Assembly: GCF_016859285.1 (NCBI RefSeq)
Contig: NC_053419.1
Coordinates: forward strand, 10,931,501-10,995,500
Length of the DNA stretch: 64,000 bases
From: Xiphias gladius
Taxonomy: Eukaryota > Chordata > Actinopteri > Istiophoriformes > Xiphiidae
Reading direction: 5' to 3'
Shown here: positions 1 to 36,780 of the stretch, in pieces
Numbering within the stretch: position 1 is the first letter of the stretch
How the letters are laid out: every line of letters begins with the position of its first letter
The notes under the pieces: model-generated
Database searches by the model: none
The model's input: only the letters and a program-made list of their open reading frames with translations
Told to the model about the DNA's origin: nothing
Program-made: the position numbers and the translations under genes

Positions 1-86
1 TTGCTGTTGAGGTCGATTTTAGCTGTTTTTACACTTTGTTCTGTGGTTTTTGCCGAACTCACGTTGCGTTTTTTGGCCGGCGCCAT
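1..86 (-). CDS. Possible 5' end of an unidentified gene (partial, runs off window)
   Basis: On the minus strand an ATG at 86-84 sits in a good start context (G at -3, G at +4) and stays open to the window edge. It gives a short Lys/Ser/Thr-rich start (MAPAKKRNVSSAKTTEQ...). The stretch is richer in CpG than the 1.2 kb that follows. A GTGAGT donor-like hexamer lies eight codons in, so the coding part could end there as a short first exon. I do not recognise the product. It lies about 1.3 kb downstream of PUS1 in the same orientation. It could be chance. Confidence 0.3.
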   Translation of the reverse strand, partial: MAPAKKRNVSSAKTTEQSVKTAKIDLNS

Positions 87-619
87 GTCTACTCAGTGAT
101 GCGGCATTCACTTCACAGCTTAAGAATACGAAAAACCATCACTACATTACTACAAACATGATGGACGGCAAACTTTCTAGAAACTTTGTTTAATGAATTT
201 TAACTAAAAAATTTCTAGATTGTTTAGATATTTCTGTATATATCAAGTATACACTCGAGACTTTTATTATATTTCACTGTCATCGAAGCACGGTACTCGT
301 GACCTCTAATTTACTGAATTTCCAAAGGCTGTTGAATGCGACATTGATCCAAACCACACATCTGCTGTATTGCCTCCTAGTGAGTGGAGGGTGAAGCTTA
401 AGCTCATGATCACCACCTCAGAATCCGTTGGTTAGTGCACAGCTCTGTTGCATATTTTATCTACAGTCTACCCTGAGTTGCATCAAAACGTTCCTTCCAG
501 ATCAAAACATGAATTTAAAGTAATCAACAACTGTATGATTTAAATTCATGGAAAAATTATGAGACAATGAACCTGCACCTCTCCAACACAGAAACAAGAC
601 ACCCAGACTGACAGAGACA
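87..619. other. Intergenic DNA with no recognised feature
   Basis: AT-rich sequence between the possible gene start at 86 and the minisatellite. If the ORF at 1-86 is real, its minus-strand promoter lies here, but no clear core element was recognised. Confidence 0.4.
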
Positions 620-945
620 CAAATTATTTATTGAAGTTGGTTAATTTTTGTCTCTTTGTGATTGTTTTTCATTTCTTTTGTCATCTCTTTTCACTACAAA
701 CATTTTGCCTCTCTTTGTAGTCATCCTTGTCTTCATTTTGTGTGTCTTTGTATTCATTTGCATCTCTTTAGTTGTCTGTATGGTCAGTTTGTCTCTTTTA
801 ACCCTTTTTTGTCTCTGATGTTTCCTTGCATCTCTTTTTAATTATCTTTATTTGTTTAGTCTCTTTTTAGTTGCCTGTGTAGTCATTTTGCATCTCTTTG
901 TAGTTCTTTTTGGTCTCTTTGTACTCATTTGTTTGACTTTCCAAC
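620..945. repeat. Degenerate minisatellite, period about 22-24 bp
   Basis: The pyrimidine-rich plus strand repeats variants of a unit resembling TTTGCATCTCTTTGTAGTCA about a dozen times, with indels. Clear copies include those near 705-725, 755-775 and 890-912. Tandem arrays of this type are common in fish genomes. No coding potential. Confidence 0.6.
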
Positions 946-1142
946 CCCCCCACCCATATACATATATTATATAAGCGATCATCAAACAATACAGGAACCC
1001 ACATTGGTTTCGCAATGGCATTACCAATAAGAAAAAAAATCATTGGAATGAAAGAAATAATAACACAGAGAGGCTTCTGTTATCTTGTTATTTATGTTTA
1101 ATAACATTTGTATAAGAGAACAGAAATTAAGTCCACTTAGTT

Positions 1143-1163
1143 AAAAAAAAAAAAAAAAAAAAA
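1143..1163. repeat. Poly(A) tract
   Basis: About 21 consecutive A. A second A-rich run lies at 1313-1344. Either may be simple sequence or the tail of an old retroposed element. Confidence 0.7.
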
Positions 1164-1382
1164 TCAATCTTGGAAGATATACTTTTAGACCTAAAAAGAA
1201 AGCTAATTCCCAGCAAAAGAAAGAGATTGTTTTGGTGAGAAAATGTATCTTCTTTCAGCAGGCAATGTGACCTAATCTGAGTCATTTCTTTCATCTGCAT
1301 TGTCCTAGAGGGAAAAAAAAAGAAAAAAAAAAAAAAAAAAAAAAGAGTGCAACGATGAATCAGGATATGTTACAAATTGATT

Positions 1383-1388
1383 TTTAAT
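1383..1388 (-). terminator. Possible PUS1 poly(A) signal (ATTAAA)
   Basis: Minus-strand ATTAAA variant signal starting 17 nt after the PUS1 stop codon. A 3' UTR this short would be unusual, so a more distal site may be used instead. Confidence 0.3.
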
Positions 1389-1404
1389 GTCATACACCAG
1401 TGTT

Positions 1405-2144
1405 TTAAATAAACATTGTTTCTTTATTATGAATTCCAGATACCTGTTTCTGGTCCTTATTATCTCGTGTTTCGGTAGCTGTGGCTTCAAAGTCATGGAT
1501 AGGAAGTGTGGCCATCCAGCTGACCATGGAGCCCTCCTGACACTCTGTCTCAACAATGGTGGGATAGATGTGAGCCTCCTTAAAGGCCTTGATTGCCTCT
1601 TCCTCGCTGTCCCATTCCAGGCGCTCATGCAGCCCATCCCCTCCAAATCGTTTGTTGTAACGGTCAAAGTGAACCCTTTCCAGGACCAGGCCCAGTCCTG
1701 GAGCTTTTGGCACATCCACCTTCTCCTGTCCCCAGCTCCGCTCTATCACTTCCTCCTTCACGTAACCCTTTATCACCGCAATCACCAGGCCGATCATCTT
1801 GCGGATTTGGTGCAGCATAAAGCTCTGGCCTCGCACAGTGATCACTGCAAACTCAGAATTGCCGCGGATAAAAGGCTCTCCACAGGACATCTCTGTGATG
1901 TAGCGACGGGCACTGGGGTCATTTGGAGCCTTCTGGGAGGTGAAGTTGTGAAAGTTATGAGTGCCTTTGTAGAGACCAAACAGATGGTTCACCCTCTGTA
2001 GTGTCTCTGGTTCCAAGCGAAAGGCTGCTATATTCCTGGTATCATTGTCTTTCGGGAAAAAGGCCACTGTTGGAAGCATATAGGAGTATGTACGAGCATC
2101 ACAGTTGTTTTTGGAATTGAAACCCTGGGTCACCCGTTTGAGAC
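1405..2144 (-). CDS. pus1: pus1 coding exon 5 (terminal)
   Basis: Acceptor CCACAG|GTCTCA; stop TAA at 1407-1405. It encodes the C-terminal half: the RNA-binding and dimer-like second domain, with [35 protein letters not shown] and the [14 protein letters not shown] segment. After HIYPTI the tail diverges from human and ends in a short basic/polar stretch. Confidence 0.96.
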
Positions 2145-3626
2145 CTGTGGGAACAAGTGTAAAAACTTTTTTTTCTCATTGCTGACAGCCATCCTCTCAT
2201 CTCCAATCAATAAAACTGGACTTTGAGACACAACTAGACAAGTGTCAACATGAAGGTAACTTAAGTTTTCAACAGATTCTGTCATTTAGCATTTATCATT
2301 CCAACATCTTGGACTTGTCATTCGAAATATAATTCAGCAAACTGTAAGAGATAAGTGGAACCAATGTCTCACCGAGCACCCTGATCTGCGGTGGCAGATG
2401 CTCATTGATTTTTTCAGTGATGTCGTCAATCAGCCGAAGCTTCAGAGAGACCACTTGGCCAGCAGCAGACACGCCCTAAACAAGTTCATATAAACACCAA
2501 CGCCGTTTGTCATAATGACATACCAGTAATAATGATGTATGCAAACTCTCAGCATGGCTTATTAAAATATGCAATATATATCACATATAAGATAAGCCCC
2601 ATGACATTACACTTGTCACACAAAAAACTGACAAAACAAACAACAGTTAGGCAGCATGATTCAAACTTCAACTGAAGAGTTGTGTTCATTAGCACCTTAA
2701 GCAACAACATGGCCATGCAAAGATACATTACACTGAAAAACTTTTTACCAGTTCAGCAGACATTTGATTCTTCTTCAGAATTGCCTTGTAGGCCTACCGC
2801 TGTGCATGAGTTCCCCGTGTACGACCTGTACAAACCCCTACCTTGTCTGTTCTGGCACATCTTTGAAAAGACATCTTCTTCATGTCATCGCCATGGTTTT
2901 CAGGAATGCAGCCAGATTTAACAAGTGCGGCAACCAGGTCATCTTCGATGGTCCTGAACTGAGAGGTCCCAGGATTTCTCTGAAACACAATGAAAAAGGT
3001 GAAATTTAGCAAGATGTAAGAAAATGAAGGGCTTAGAACTGACAGAGAGAGACCAGCTATACTATGCACCTGCATGCCATAGTATCCCTTTCCAGAATAT
3101 GCCAGGAGGAGGACCACTTTCTTTTTAGGGTATTTCTTTTCATCCTCAGTATGTTCCCCCTCTGCCTTTATCCTTTTTGTAGCTTGCACCCTCTCAGCAG
3201 AGTCTTCATTTTCCTCATTGGCTCTTTTCATCAGCTTGGCCGCGTGCTCATCTTTCGATCTTTCACTCATCATGCAGCAAAACTTGTAAAGGCCACCTGT
3301 GAGGATGACACGAAATATTTCGCTATCATATACTACAATCTCTTTGGTACATGGCTATAGAGTACAGTTATGCCATGTAAGCTTATAAATCTATGAGAAA
3401 CACACAATTTTGGACAAAATGAAACAAGAAATATATGGAGATAAGTCTGGCGAACAAAAGCGTGATTAAAAAAAACGCAAAACAGCACAGGAAGAGATTC
3501 ATCCACAGCTGGAGGACTGACTAAATTCACACTGTCAGATTGTTTCTTATGGTTTGGCTTACCGTTTGTCTTTAACGTCAATGTGTGGTTAACTAAGGCA
3601 CTCAGCAGTGGTTGGGATTTAAACAT
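1405..3626 (-). CDS. pus1: tRNA pseudouridine synthase 1 (TruA family), complete, 5 coding exons
   Basis: Isomerises specific uridines to pseudouridine in cytoplasmic and mitochondrial tRNAs and some mRNAs. Coding segments (minus strand): 3626-3563, 3296-3070, 2979-2842, 2475-2373 and 2144-1405, all with GT/AG introns. They total 1272 nt, or 423 residues; human long PUS1 is 427. Visible motifs: the family start of fold [16 protein letters not shown]; the catalytic loop RCARTDKGVSAAG with the nucleophilic Asp at residue 142; [10 protein letters not shown]; and [12 protein letters not shown]. An in-frame TAA nine bases upstream of the first ATG fixes the long start. Met-Met at 3273-3268 offers a 394-residue short form, close to the 399-residue human nuclear isoform. 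Human PUS1 loss causes mitochondrial myopathy with sideroblastic anaemia. No frameshift or missing catalytic residue was seen. Confidence 0.96.
2373..2475 (-). CDS. pus1: pus1 coding exon 4
   Basis: Acceptor TTTAG|GGCGTG, donor GCTCG|GTGAGA. Encodes [18 protein letters not shown] and the adjoining loop to IRVLG, closely matching human. It was found by reading the strand directly. Confidence 0.93.
2842..2979 (-). CDS. pus1: pus1 coding exon 3, catalytic loop
   Basis: Acceptor TTTCAG|AGAAAT, donor GACAAG|GTAGGG. Encodes the [21 protein letters not shown] helix region (split here only by exon limits) and RCARTDK with the catalytic Asp, nearly identical to human. Confidence 0.95.
3070..3296 (-). 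CDS. pus1: pus1 coding exon 2
   Basis: Acceptor CACAG|GTGGCC, donor ATGCAG|GTGCAT. Holds the internal Met-Met start (3273), a charged linker with a KRIK cluster that could serve as nuclear targeting, and the first strand of the synthase fold up to [10 protein letters not shown]. Confidence 0.93.
3563..3626 (-). CDS. pus1: pus1 coding exon 1: N-terminal extension
   Basis: Encodes 21 residues beginning [19 protein letters not shown] and ends in phase 1 at ACG|GTAAG. It has Lys/His but no Asp/Glu and alternates hydrophobic residues, as expected of a mitochondrial presequence. This exon joins the next in frame to give total length close to the human mitochondrial isoform. Not conserved enough with human to align by eye; support is splice sites, phase and length. 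Confidence 0.7.
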
Positions 3627-3960
3627 GTTACGTTAGGCCATCATCAGAAGGTCAATTCTTCTGCTAAAAGATGCAACCTGGCATATCAGCTGAACTGAGG
3701 AAGCTAACGCGCAGCAGCACGGGATAATCAGCTAAAACTAGCTTTAAGGAATCCGTGGACGAAATATACAAACTGCTAGACACGCGAAGTCAGCCTAACC
3801 CGAATATTAATAACTGCATTCAGAAAGGTGTACAAATAAAGCGCGCACTGTACGGTACTATGCGGCAAGATAAACACATGGTCAAGATCCCCCTTGACCC
3901 CTCATGCAAATATCGCGAGGCTTGTCTTGTTCTCCTTTCTGCATACGTCATAGCAGGATT
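3627..3960 (-). promoter_or_regulatory. Probable pus1 promoter / 5' UTR region
   Basis: The 330 bases upstream of the pus1 start are richer in CpG than the flanks. They contain an octamer ATGCAAAT at 3904-3911 followed directly by ATCGCGAGG, which resembles half of the CGCGAG promoter motif of housekeeping genes. No TATA box at a sensible distance. Transcription start not determined. Confidence 0.4.
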
Positions 3961-5477
3961 GTAAAACCATTGAATAAAATTTAATTATGGGGCGCGGTGA
4001 ACTGAATTAAATTTAGCTGTTGGCGAAATGCAAAAATGTAATGAGCCTCTTTGATTGCAGCGTTAGTTTCAATCAATTTGTCAATTTCAACCTTGTGGCT
4101 TTAAATGAGGGTATTGATCTTTTATTAAATCTCGTAGGCGAGCGATAAATCTAAAAATACTTTTGTACGTGTTTGAGGATTGAACCACTGTATCATAATC
4201 TTCGGTCTGCCAACATGTTAGGAGAATCTAACAAATTTCAACGTACGGCAGATTCTTAGAGAACTGCTGCCGCGAAAGAAAAATCCACGTGTAGTAATAT
4301 TTTTGTCCACGTGAGTGCAGCTAAAACACACAAACAGAGGAGTCATCTAGACGCTTTGGCGAATATGATTTTAAATGCAAATGACACCACATTGTGTTTT
4401 AGGCGATAGTTTACTATCTTATCGGACTCTCAAAGTAAATCCAAGGTAGTTTTTAGGAAGAAATAATGGCAATTGAATAGATTTTTCAGTTGAGATTTAA
4501 TGGGCTTTTATCATTTTCATCAAGGGTATATACAATTTATTATATATGCTATATTATTATATTATAGTATTATATGCTAATCCTCAATACCTTGTTGCAT
4601 ATGCTGGCTGCATGTGTCTACTGACAAAGCCCCCTTACCTTTGCTCAAATCATCATATTCCAGGCTCAATTGAGCTCTTACAACACAATTTAAGCAAGCA
4701 AGACAGGATGACAGATATGGACTTGTTGTATAAGCCAAAGACATGTTGCATGGCATACGATATCCATCATTTTTAGACTATATAAAGAAGTCTTACTGTG
4801 TCAATTTACAGCCACTTATCATAATGTGCTGTGACTCGTGTAACTGTCATGCATTAGGGGAAAAGGTTAAAGTCAAATTATAGTGGCCAAAAGGCTCAGC
4901 ACTTACAAGGCAGAAAGGTGTTTATATCTTTCTCAAGGACACCGCAACAAGGAGGAAGACTGGTTGCCAACCTTCCCATCCTCAGCTGGCCTTAGAGTGC
5001 ACAATTGCACTTTTTCGTAGCACCTTATAAGGTGATCATCTAGTTTTCTACTGAAAACCCAATGCCAAACATAGGCTTGTTATGGAAAAAGGGGCCCTGG
5101 TTGCCACAATCCCATATCACAGATGGCATATGCCCATTTTCCTAACAGATGCTGATCTTCGTGGATGCTGGGGATTCTAAATGAGAAACAGTGATTCCTC
5201 AAGGCTTGTAATAAGGTTTAGGTGGATGAAACAGACTAGAAGTTTTTTTAGTTAAAGTATCAACATGTTGCTTATAACTTTCTCTTCTTTGACAGTAGCA
5301 AACAAGGGCACGAGTGAGTGCTTACAAGAAAAGCCATCCTCATTGTCAGCAATGAAATCCACCGCTGCTGAAGCTGTTACCCTGCTGGCTGATTTATATA
5401 AGCTGTTGAACAAAACAAACATCACATACTGGATCTATCAAATGCGAAAGGAATGGAGTAACTAGCAAATTAGCAAT

Positions 5478-5580
5478 ATGACTGTGAAGATTCTCAGTCA
5501 TCCAGGTCATGGTATTCTGTAAATGCTATGCGTCAAACGTCTTCAAGAACTTCAAGAGCAAGCCCAGTTGCTTTCACAAA
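5478..5580. mobile_element. Fragment related to the fish foldback element family
   Basis: Contains AAACGTCTTCAAG followed about 20 bases later by CCCAGTTGC. This is the same pair of motifs, in the same order, that ends the large palindromic element near 20270-20340. Only one end is recognisable. Confidence 0.35.
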
Positions 5581-7100
5581 GCACTTGCAGAATGGCAAAT
5601 AAGCAAATAATGAAATATGCAGCATATGAATTATACTGAAAGGGAGAAAACATTGCTGTTTCTGTGCCTTATGTTTTGTAATTACTGTATCAAGGAACAG
5701 TGCAGTTCTATAGAATAATAGCTGAAATTAGACTTGAAAGGATCACATGATTTTTGATAACATGTTTTGCGCCTACAACCAACTATGATGTAGGGATCCA
5801 TAGTCAGCCTGCCTAGTGGTAACTCCATCCTTCTGCTGTATGAGACACTGTGTTCCATTTTTAGCCCAGTGTGAAATGAGGCTTGACTGTTAACTTTCTA
5901 TTCAGCTTCAAACACCGCTTTAATAGAAAGTTCATCCCGTTACAACAGAAATGAGCCTGACCATCTAGTTTGGTTGAGGTCAGAGTGGTTACTCACAGAA
6001 CCTGCTGTAACTTAAGTAGATTTTAATTTACTTACAGTAAATTTTAAAAAGAATTTATGTTACATCATATACAATGTGATATATATATTTTAGATTACTT
6101 TAATTTTTAGTATGTGCTTCACACATCGTAAAATGTATCATACTATGCATTTTTGTAACTAAAATTTAAGTTTATGTTTGTTCAGTTCAAGTGTGGGAAA
6201 AGATGATGATTTTCTGCATTCTTATGTCATCATTATTTTCTTTTACAACAACATAATTTATTTCCACATGTAGCATGCTTTTTGTTAATTAAGCATATCA
6301 TATGATACTAATAAAGTCACATACATTCTATGGAGAGACTAGGAATTGTCCTTTAAGACATAAGATTTGTTTTAGCAAGTATTTGTTTATTAGCATTGCC
6401 ATTCAAAAAAATCACAATGACATATAAATATAGTTAAAGTGTATTACAGTAATGTTTGCTAAACAATCTATGATAGCCTGGCACTCATTCACTGTATTTT
6501 TTCATTCTTATCTCAAGCCAAGGTGTGTCTGAATAGTTACAGATGATCTTTTTCCTTGTCAATGAACAGGAGCCTGATTGTGGCAGTACACATTAATCGC
6601 AGTGTCTTAAAATAACTTGTCTTTCAGAGAGACAGCAGATACTCTAGGCTGCAAAACATCTCACACAAAAGCTATCTCAGCATCTTTAGGGATTTTGATT
6701 TTAACTGTTTAAAAGATCGTATTTATTCTCTAGGATGAAGTACTTCTGTGTGCTTTCATTATGTATGTAATCTTTTTTTCTTGAAACTATAGTTACATTC
6801 TGGTGCAAAAAGGATAACCATGTCACAGCCCAATTTTACTCTGCGGTATCAAGACAACTTTTAGAACTAATTTAACAGATAAATTCTTGATAAAAGGCCA
6901 GAGAGCAAATGATAAGGCCTGTGTTATAACACAGGCAAGGTTGCTCTGTCAAACAGAGTCTAACAGAGAATGGCATTTTTCACAGACACTTCCAGTAACA
7001 CTGACAAATATAAGAAAACCAATCTCTACAGTGGTGCAAGGCCATAGGCTGGAAGCACTTTCTGGAGGAAATTAGGGATTTATTAACATAAATCTAAAAT

Positions 7101-7104
<4 letters not shown>

Positions 7105-7136
<32 letters not shown>
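7105..7136. repeat. (TA)n microsatellite
   Basis: Sixteen TA units about 770 bp upstream of the atp2a2 start codon. Not positioned as a TATA box. Confidence 0.9.
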
Positions 7137-7138
<2 letters not shown>

Positions 7139-7169
7139 GATAAATTTAAATGTTATATTGAGGGCATGG

Positions 7170-32670
<25,501 letters not shown>

Positions 32671-34600
32671 CTGACTTGAGCACAACCTCAACTTTTCCAT
32701 TCCCCCCCACCCTCCCCCACCACCACCATCACTTCACTCTTTCCTCTCCCTCCTCCCTCTCTGCCTTCCTATGTGCATAGCTAGCGTGTGTGCGCGTTTG
32801 TAGAGTTGTGTGTGTGCTTGTGTGTGCCTACCGTGTGTGTACGAGAAGGACCAACTTTAACACATGAAACGTAACAAAATAATATAAAATGTTAACATTG
32901 AGAAGTCACCTGTTTTGATTGGGGACAGGATTTGTGAATGGGTGAGGCTTTACATGTGAGTGTTAGAAGACCGTCACTCCTGTAGCTGTGGAATTGTTGC
33001 TGGTTTGAGAGAAAATATACTGTTGCCAGTTTTTTTTTTTTTTTTTTTTTTTTTTTGGTGTTAATGTCAATATTTGAGGTTTATATTTTTAATGATTTCA
33101 GAATATCTTTTGTCTTCTGTCACTACAGTAATAACAGTAGATTGTTTTGCTTAGATTCCCTCTTCATGAAAAGAAAATTAAGATTTCAGAAATTCATTGA
33201 TCTGTACAGAGAATGAACACTATTTTATGCAATTTTTTTTTTTTTTTTTTAAATGGCTTTGTAAATTGTTTGACCAGTGTGGCTTAGACATACCGCCTTG
33301 ATTTATTTTCTAACGTTTACCATTGTGTCTTCAGTATAAACTCAGAACTCTTTCAGAGAGGACAACCTCCGCGTGGCAGACGAGGATGGGGAAAGGTTTG
33401 GGGGTGAACGTTTGAATGCTCCGCTTAAACAAAAGAAGAAAAAAAAAAAATCCTGAAAAACAAAAGCCGCATGTCCTGTGACCAAGCATGAACTATACGT
33501 GGTTTTTCATTTCTAATTTAATTGTGTAACCCCCCCCCCCCAATTGTTAGAGTATAAATTAACTTCATTGATGTTTTTTTACTACAATGATTTGAAAATA
33601 AGCCAGTTTTTCTGCACTGGGCAGAGCACAGCTACCTCAATACGATAAGAATTTTTTTGCTCATCTCTAGATGCTTTTCCTCAACGGTCTTGCTAAAGTG
33701 TAACATCTGAGGTGTGCCCCTATTTGCTTGTGCAGAAAACAAAGAACACAATCTTCCTTCACTCTAACACTTTTAAGGATATATATTATTTGTATTGATT
33801 TTTTTTTTTTTTTTTTTTTTTGACATTCATTAACTTTATTTGTGTTTTGCTTTGAAGACAGAACTGGTTGGGGATGACGTATATTAATTACCATCTCCAT
33901 AGCGTTTGATTCAAAGGACAGTAATATTAAAATCTTAAGAAAAAATACTAATAGAAGAATTCCAAATGAACTTGGATTGCAAAGAAGAACCCAAAATGTT
34001 GTTTTTTACTTCAAGGAAAAAATACATTCTTGAACCCTTTGAATCAAAGTGTTCTCTGTCTTTATTTAATACGATTAAGGCCAATGGTTGTGGACATGAT
34101 TCATATCCAGTGTTTTTGTATGTGCGTTATGATACTTGAATACATATCATTTCAGACATATGAATGCTTCAGTTTTCTTGGCACAACATGATGGGAAGAA
34201 GATATTCATGACACAGTTAAACAGATCTTGTGTATATTTGACTTATAGGCTTTAATATTTACAGGTCTTAGTTTTTGCTGGAGATACCATACTTTGTAGT
34301 AGTGTATACATGATGGATCAGAGTCCATACAGTCAACTGCACTAATCCTACGCATCCTTTTGTATGGAAATTTCCAATTGTGAGAATTCCCCTGTCTAAG
34401 GCATGTTGTTTGGGGGTAGAAGCCTGGGTTTGTTGGCACTGTGTGCGTGTGTTCCACTAAACAACAACTGTGTGCTTTCTTCCTCAATGCCTTCCATTGG
34501 CTCCCCTGTCACTAGAGTGAGTATCCATTTGTCTTTTTCATACTGTACTAAATACCACCTCACCACAGTGGAATCTAATAAAATAAGAGAGCAGAGATGT
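32671..34600 (+). other. SERCA2b 3' UTR region
   Basis: Follows the stop codon directly, with C-rich and CA/GT-rich sequence, then long T tracts at 33031-33056, 33232-33250 and 33801-33820, and a C tract at 33531-33541. An AATAAA at 34577-34582 is one possible poly(A) signal. No further coding exon certain. Confidence 0.5.
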
Positions 34601-35009
34601 TTTTTTTTGTTTTTTTTTCTTTAAAAAGAAGCGCTCCCTCAAATGGAGATTTGATTACTGGTCACCATGGAATTGATAAGCTTTTTGGGAAATAATGGTC
34701 TCCAGATAACTTTAAGGCATCAGGGTCACTAAAAGCAGTTTTAATTGTTAATCTTCCTGTTACAGTTATGCAATTATGTGTTGCCAATCCTCAGAGAAAA
34801 CCTAAAAACTTGGCTTTGATGTTGACCACATGCCACCATTATGAATGTCACCGTGTGCTGTTCTTTTCACCACTCTGACACTTGCTTGTATTCACAAAAC
34901 CGATACCTACTCTTGATAATATGGTAGAAAATGCACAATTTTAAAACAAATTGGTCGTGGAATTTTTAATGGTGATTTGTACTAATGTAGTTTTTCTCTC
35001 CCTTTTAGG

Positions 35010-36060
35010 TTGGCTCTCATAAACAAAACAAAAAAAACGTATCAAAATTTCAGAGTTGGCTCAGAGGCTGGAGTCGTCCTACCATCCAGCATGTGTGCTC
35101 ACTCTAACTTCACACACCCCAGACACCATGACGACCAGCAGTGTGTACCTTTGTACCGGGCGTTTTCAAAAGGATTTTTCACAGTAGTAAAAGACCAAAT
35201 ACATAAAGGGTATTACTTTAAAAAGTGGTTGGGCTGGAAACACAGTTCCATTGGCCCCATGCATTACGACACACGAACACACTTTATACCTCTGTGTGCA
35301 GATGCTATATCAATATGACACTATTCCAGTTTTGTGTGCAGGGAAGTTCTCAACACCCTCAACGTCCTTTCTTGCATGAAGAGTTTGTTTCCAACTTTCA
35401 TGGTAGTTTAGAGAATCTGGGTTGAATGGTCTTAGCTGTACATCAGTGTACAAAAATCATGCATGCGTTTAAGCTGTATGTAGGCTTTGCAATTTGTATT
35501 TATAGATTCTAATGTATAATACTCCAGTGACATATTAAGATGGTTTTAAGATGGATATATCATAGATATTGGGAAATCACTGTTTTTATTGTAACGGTTT
35601 GGGTAATTTGCACAATATTAGACGACGAAAATTGACTCATGCTGAACCTGACTGTGCTCTACTTGAGTTTGAATTTTTTTTTTTTTTTTTTTAAACTTTG
35701 CCCCCACCTCTTGTTAACTACTGTAGGCTGATCACTGAACTATTTTTACTTTTTAATGAATTAGTCTTTTTCAATAAGGACTATAGACTGACACTTTGAT
35801 TCATTGGTTAATCCTGCAACAACAATGTTCTTTTTTCTTTTTGCCTCTGCATTATCATCATCATCACCATGTATCTTTATCAACTGCTGTAAAACTGTGA
35901 TCTAATGTGAGGGGACCTGTGCAGTCCCCTCAGCAACTCCTGGTCGAAGAACAATATTAACCATATGAAAAAAGGCGATCATTATAGAAGATTAATAATG
36001 ATTGTACATGCATTACTGAAGTTGTGGTTTCAGGTAAATAAAATAATATAGTATTTGAAT
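35010..36060 (+). other. atp2a2: Candidate alternative terminal exon of atp2a2 (SERCA2a-type)
   Basis: A very strong acceptor (TTTTTCTCTCCCTTTTAG) ends at 35009. Splicing from the internal donor at 32518 would give LEP then Gly-Trp-Leu-Ser and stop, a 996-residue pump; human SERCA2a is 997 and ends in four different residues. An AATAAA at 36037-36042 followed by a T-rich stretch could end the exon. The four-residue tail does not match the mammalian one, so this rests on splice signals and length only. Confidence 0.35.
36037..36042 (+). terminator. Candidate distal poly(A) signal for atp2a2
   Basis: AATAAA embedded in GTAAATAAAATAATA, followed 25 bases on by a T-rich downstream element. It is the last such signal before the BCR promoter region. 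Confidence 0.45.
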
Positions 36061-36780
36061 TGTCTTTTTTTTTTTTTTTTCATAAGTCATGCATTCTTGA
36101 ATGGTCAGTATTTAGTTGGAGTTTTACACAATTACAGTAATTTATAGGATTTAAAACAAATTTGTACCACTGGATTAACAGATTAGATAAACTCTACACT
36201 GAGATATTCATGGGTAATGTTTTTTTAAAAAGTGGTGAAGTTAATTAACGGAAATATCTCTCGCTCTCTCTCACACACGCGCACACGTATATTACTCCAC
36301 TGGGTGGCAGCATTAGGTTAAATATACCAACAGCACACCCACATGATTTATAGCACCTACTATATCTGACAAGTCGGGCCGAGGGCTTGTAAAGCAATCC
36401 AGAGGGGGAATATGCTGAAATTACTTTTATTAATAGCTGCTGATACAGAATATAATAGTGGAAATATTGGGATTAGTGGCATCGTCACTGGTTATGGAGA
36501 CATTTGGAAGGACATGTTAAAAGTGAAGGCTCTACTGTGAGCCAGTAACATGTAGTTTGTAGGCTGTATGTTGCTGCCTGAATGTGCACTTTCTTGACTC
36601 AAAGTGGATAAGACAGCAATCGAGGGATAAAGAAAAGAACCAAATGTGCCACGTTTTACAGAAGCCAAAAGACTCACGCACAAGACTGGGAAATTAAGAA
36701 TGCAAAGAAGTTTTGACTGAAATTCCATAACCAGAAAAAAAAAAAAAACAACCAAAAAGCCTGGACCTATATTCAGGTGA
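36061..36780. other. Intergenic DNA between atp2a2 and bcr
   Basis: Short AT-rich spacer with a (TC)n/(CA)n patch near 36257-36290. No gene seen. Confidence 0.5.

Larger units (their letters stand above)
3961..7140. other. Intergenic DNA between pus1 and atp2a2
   Basis: AT-rich DNA between the two divergently transcribed genes. I see no exon-like ORF supported by splice sites or homology. It includes a foldback-family fragment near 5480-5580 and a (TA)n tract at 7105-7136; otherwise nothing recognisable. Confidence 0.6.

Noticed and set aside
1387..2001. 204-codon plus-strand ORF over pus1 exon 5
   Set aside because: Antisense shadow of a conserved coding exon.
7105..7136. (TA)n as a TATA box for atp2a2
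   Set aside because: About 770 bp upstream of the start codon and a simple repeat; the CpG-rich region nearer the gene is the likelier promoter.
33600..33655. Alternative 2a acceptor GCACAG at about 33631
   Set aside because: Pyrimidine tract is interrupted by purines; weaker than the acceptor at 35009, so only mentioned as a rival.
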